DNA from: Gorillibacterium timonense
GTDB taxonomy: Bacteria > Bacillota > Bacilli > Paenibacillales > NBRC-103111
NCBI RefSeq assembly: GCF_001457415.1
Contig: NZ_LN881724.1
Span: 1,364,001-1,428,000, forward strand
Direction: 5' to 3'
DNA length: 64,000 bases
Shown: positions 63,586-64,000 of the stretch, one piece after another
Position numbering within the stretch: position 1 is the stretch's first letter
How the letters are laid out: each line of letters begins with the position of its first letter
Notes under the pieces: model-generated
What the model was told of the DNA's origin: nothing
What the model saw: only the letters and a program-made list of their open reading frames with translations
The model's database searches: none
Translations under genes and position numbers: made by a program

Positions 63586-64000
63586 TTAGAGACCTTTTGC
63601 TCTACGCAAATATGTTGAATTTTGTTCTACATTATTTTCATCTAATACAATTATGTTTTTTTCGATGGGTTCATCCCCCTTGTAATAAAATTCATACTTT
63701 TCTGTTTGTTTTAATGGGTCTCGTATCGAAAAGTAGGTACTCCTAGCGAAAATTAAATACATGAATGCACATCAAGTTTTCCTTCATGTTTATGATTGAC
63801 AATAATTTTAACAAGTTTGTTTTCTTTTCTATTGCCTGACCATCATTTTTTTGACCCCATTCTTCTATGATGTTGTTTAAAATGCCTTCCAATTGGAATT
63901 CACCACACATGAGCATCAACCAAATTGTATCTGATCATTTCACGATATACCTTAATATTCCTATTGTTGAAATCATATTCATAATAAAGCAATATTGCAA
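63586..64000 (-). pseudogene. Decayed gene with several frameshifts, running off the right edge
   Basis: On the minus strand, three protein-like pieces follow each other in different frames. From the edge: LLYYEYDFNNRNIKVYRE, then MIRYNLVDAHVW and TGA at 63900-63902. Next is MCGEFQLEGILNNIIEEWGQ on to HVFNFR (63910 to TAG at 63743). Last is MYLIFARSTYFSIRDPLKQT on to YLRRAKGL (63762 to TAA at 63586). Overlaps of 10-20 bases between pieces suggest one ancestral gene with at least two frameshifts. They could also be small separate ORFs. No family recognised. Confidence 0.5.

Noticed and set aside
63288..63746. Plus-strand hydrophobic open frame (152 codons)
   Set aside because: Antisense to the unknown gene and decayed gene; the hydrophobicity comes from AT-rich complementary codons. 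No good ribosome site.

Overview
The window looks like chromosomal DNA of an endospore-forming Firmicute of the Paenibacillaceae (Paenibacillus/Cohnella-like). The reasons are: GC-rich coding sequence with strong AGGAGG-type ribosome sites; YesM/YesN two-component systems next to LplB/YtcP-type sugar ABC permeases; spore photoproduct lyase; a Bacillus-type Fnr with the C-terminal CX2CX4C cluster; Bacillus-type MntR; and PhoP, Zur, cre and T-box signals of Bacillus form. The assignment is inference from gene content; no rRNA or tRNA gene was seen.

Layout. 1-8.0 kb: a YesM-like kinase cut by the left edge, then small housekeeping enzymes (two YbaK-type deacylases, phosphoesterase, broken histidine phosphatase, NUDIX, two GNATs, methyltransferase, DUF1848). 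8-17.4 kb: two exported proteins, a cydAB-type quinol oxidase, a GGDEF-EAL protein overlapping a solute-binding lipoprotein, and a LacI regulator. 17.6-24.1 kb: a carbohydrate block with a cellobiose/mannobiose 2-epimerase, a GH113 mannanase-like gene interrupted by an amber codon, a cytoplasmic GH9 enzyme, an ArsR-type regulator and a NagZ-like GH3 lipoprotein. 24.2-32.2 kb: SDR, HesB-like protein, second IF-3, DUF72, an ABC-2 exporter, a lactonase and an orphan E. coli-type PyrB. 32.3-37.9 kb: a PhoP-box-preceded cluster (stalk/propeller protein, pstS, pstC, pstA, no pstB), then lrgAB. 38-43.7 kb: pyrK-pyrD, a PAS sensor kinase, fnr and a hemerythrin-like gene, with FNR-type boxes placed near -41 of predicted promoters. 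43.8-51.9 kb: yidD, T-box metG, YmaF and LysM proteins, Zur-controlled znuACB, splB. 52.2-61.6 kb: sugar ABC importer, YesMN pair, second solute-binding lipoprotein, mntR.

From about 61.65 kb the character changes. A structured, ORF-free stretch resembling the 5' domain of a group II intron is followed by strongly AT-rich DNA. This holds the last 29 codons of an otherwise missing protein, a small acidic ORF placed like an immunity gene, a large protein of unknown function and a multiply frameshifted gene running off the right edge. I read this as a mobile or polymorphic-toxin debris island; that reading is inference.

The most interesting signals are: the Fnr-type sites at fnr, the hemerythrin-like gene and pyrKD; the six-repeat PhoP box before a stalk/propeller gene and a pst cluster lacking its ATPase and a PstS lipobox; two separate cases of an orphan solute-binding lipoprotein overlapping a signalling gene; and the toxin-tail/immunity-like remnant. 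Several single-base lesions (frameshift near 2985, amber at 19767-19769, possible frameshift near 31093) may be real mutations or sequence errors.
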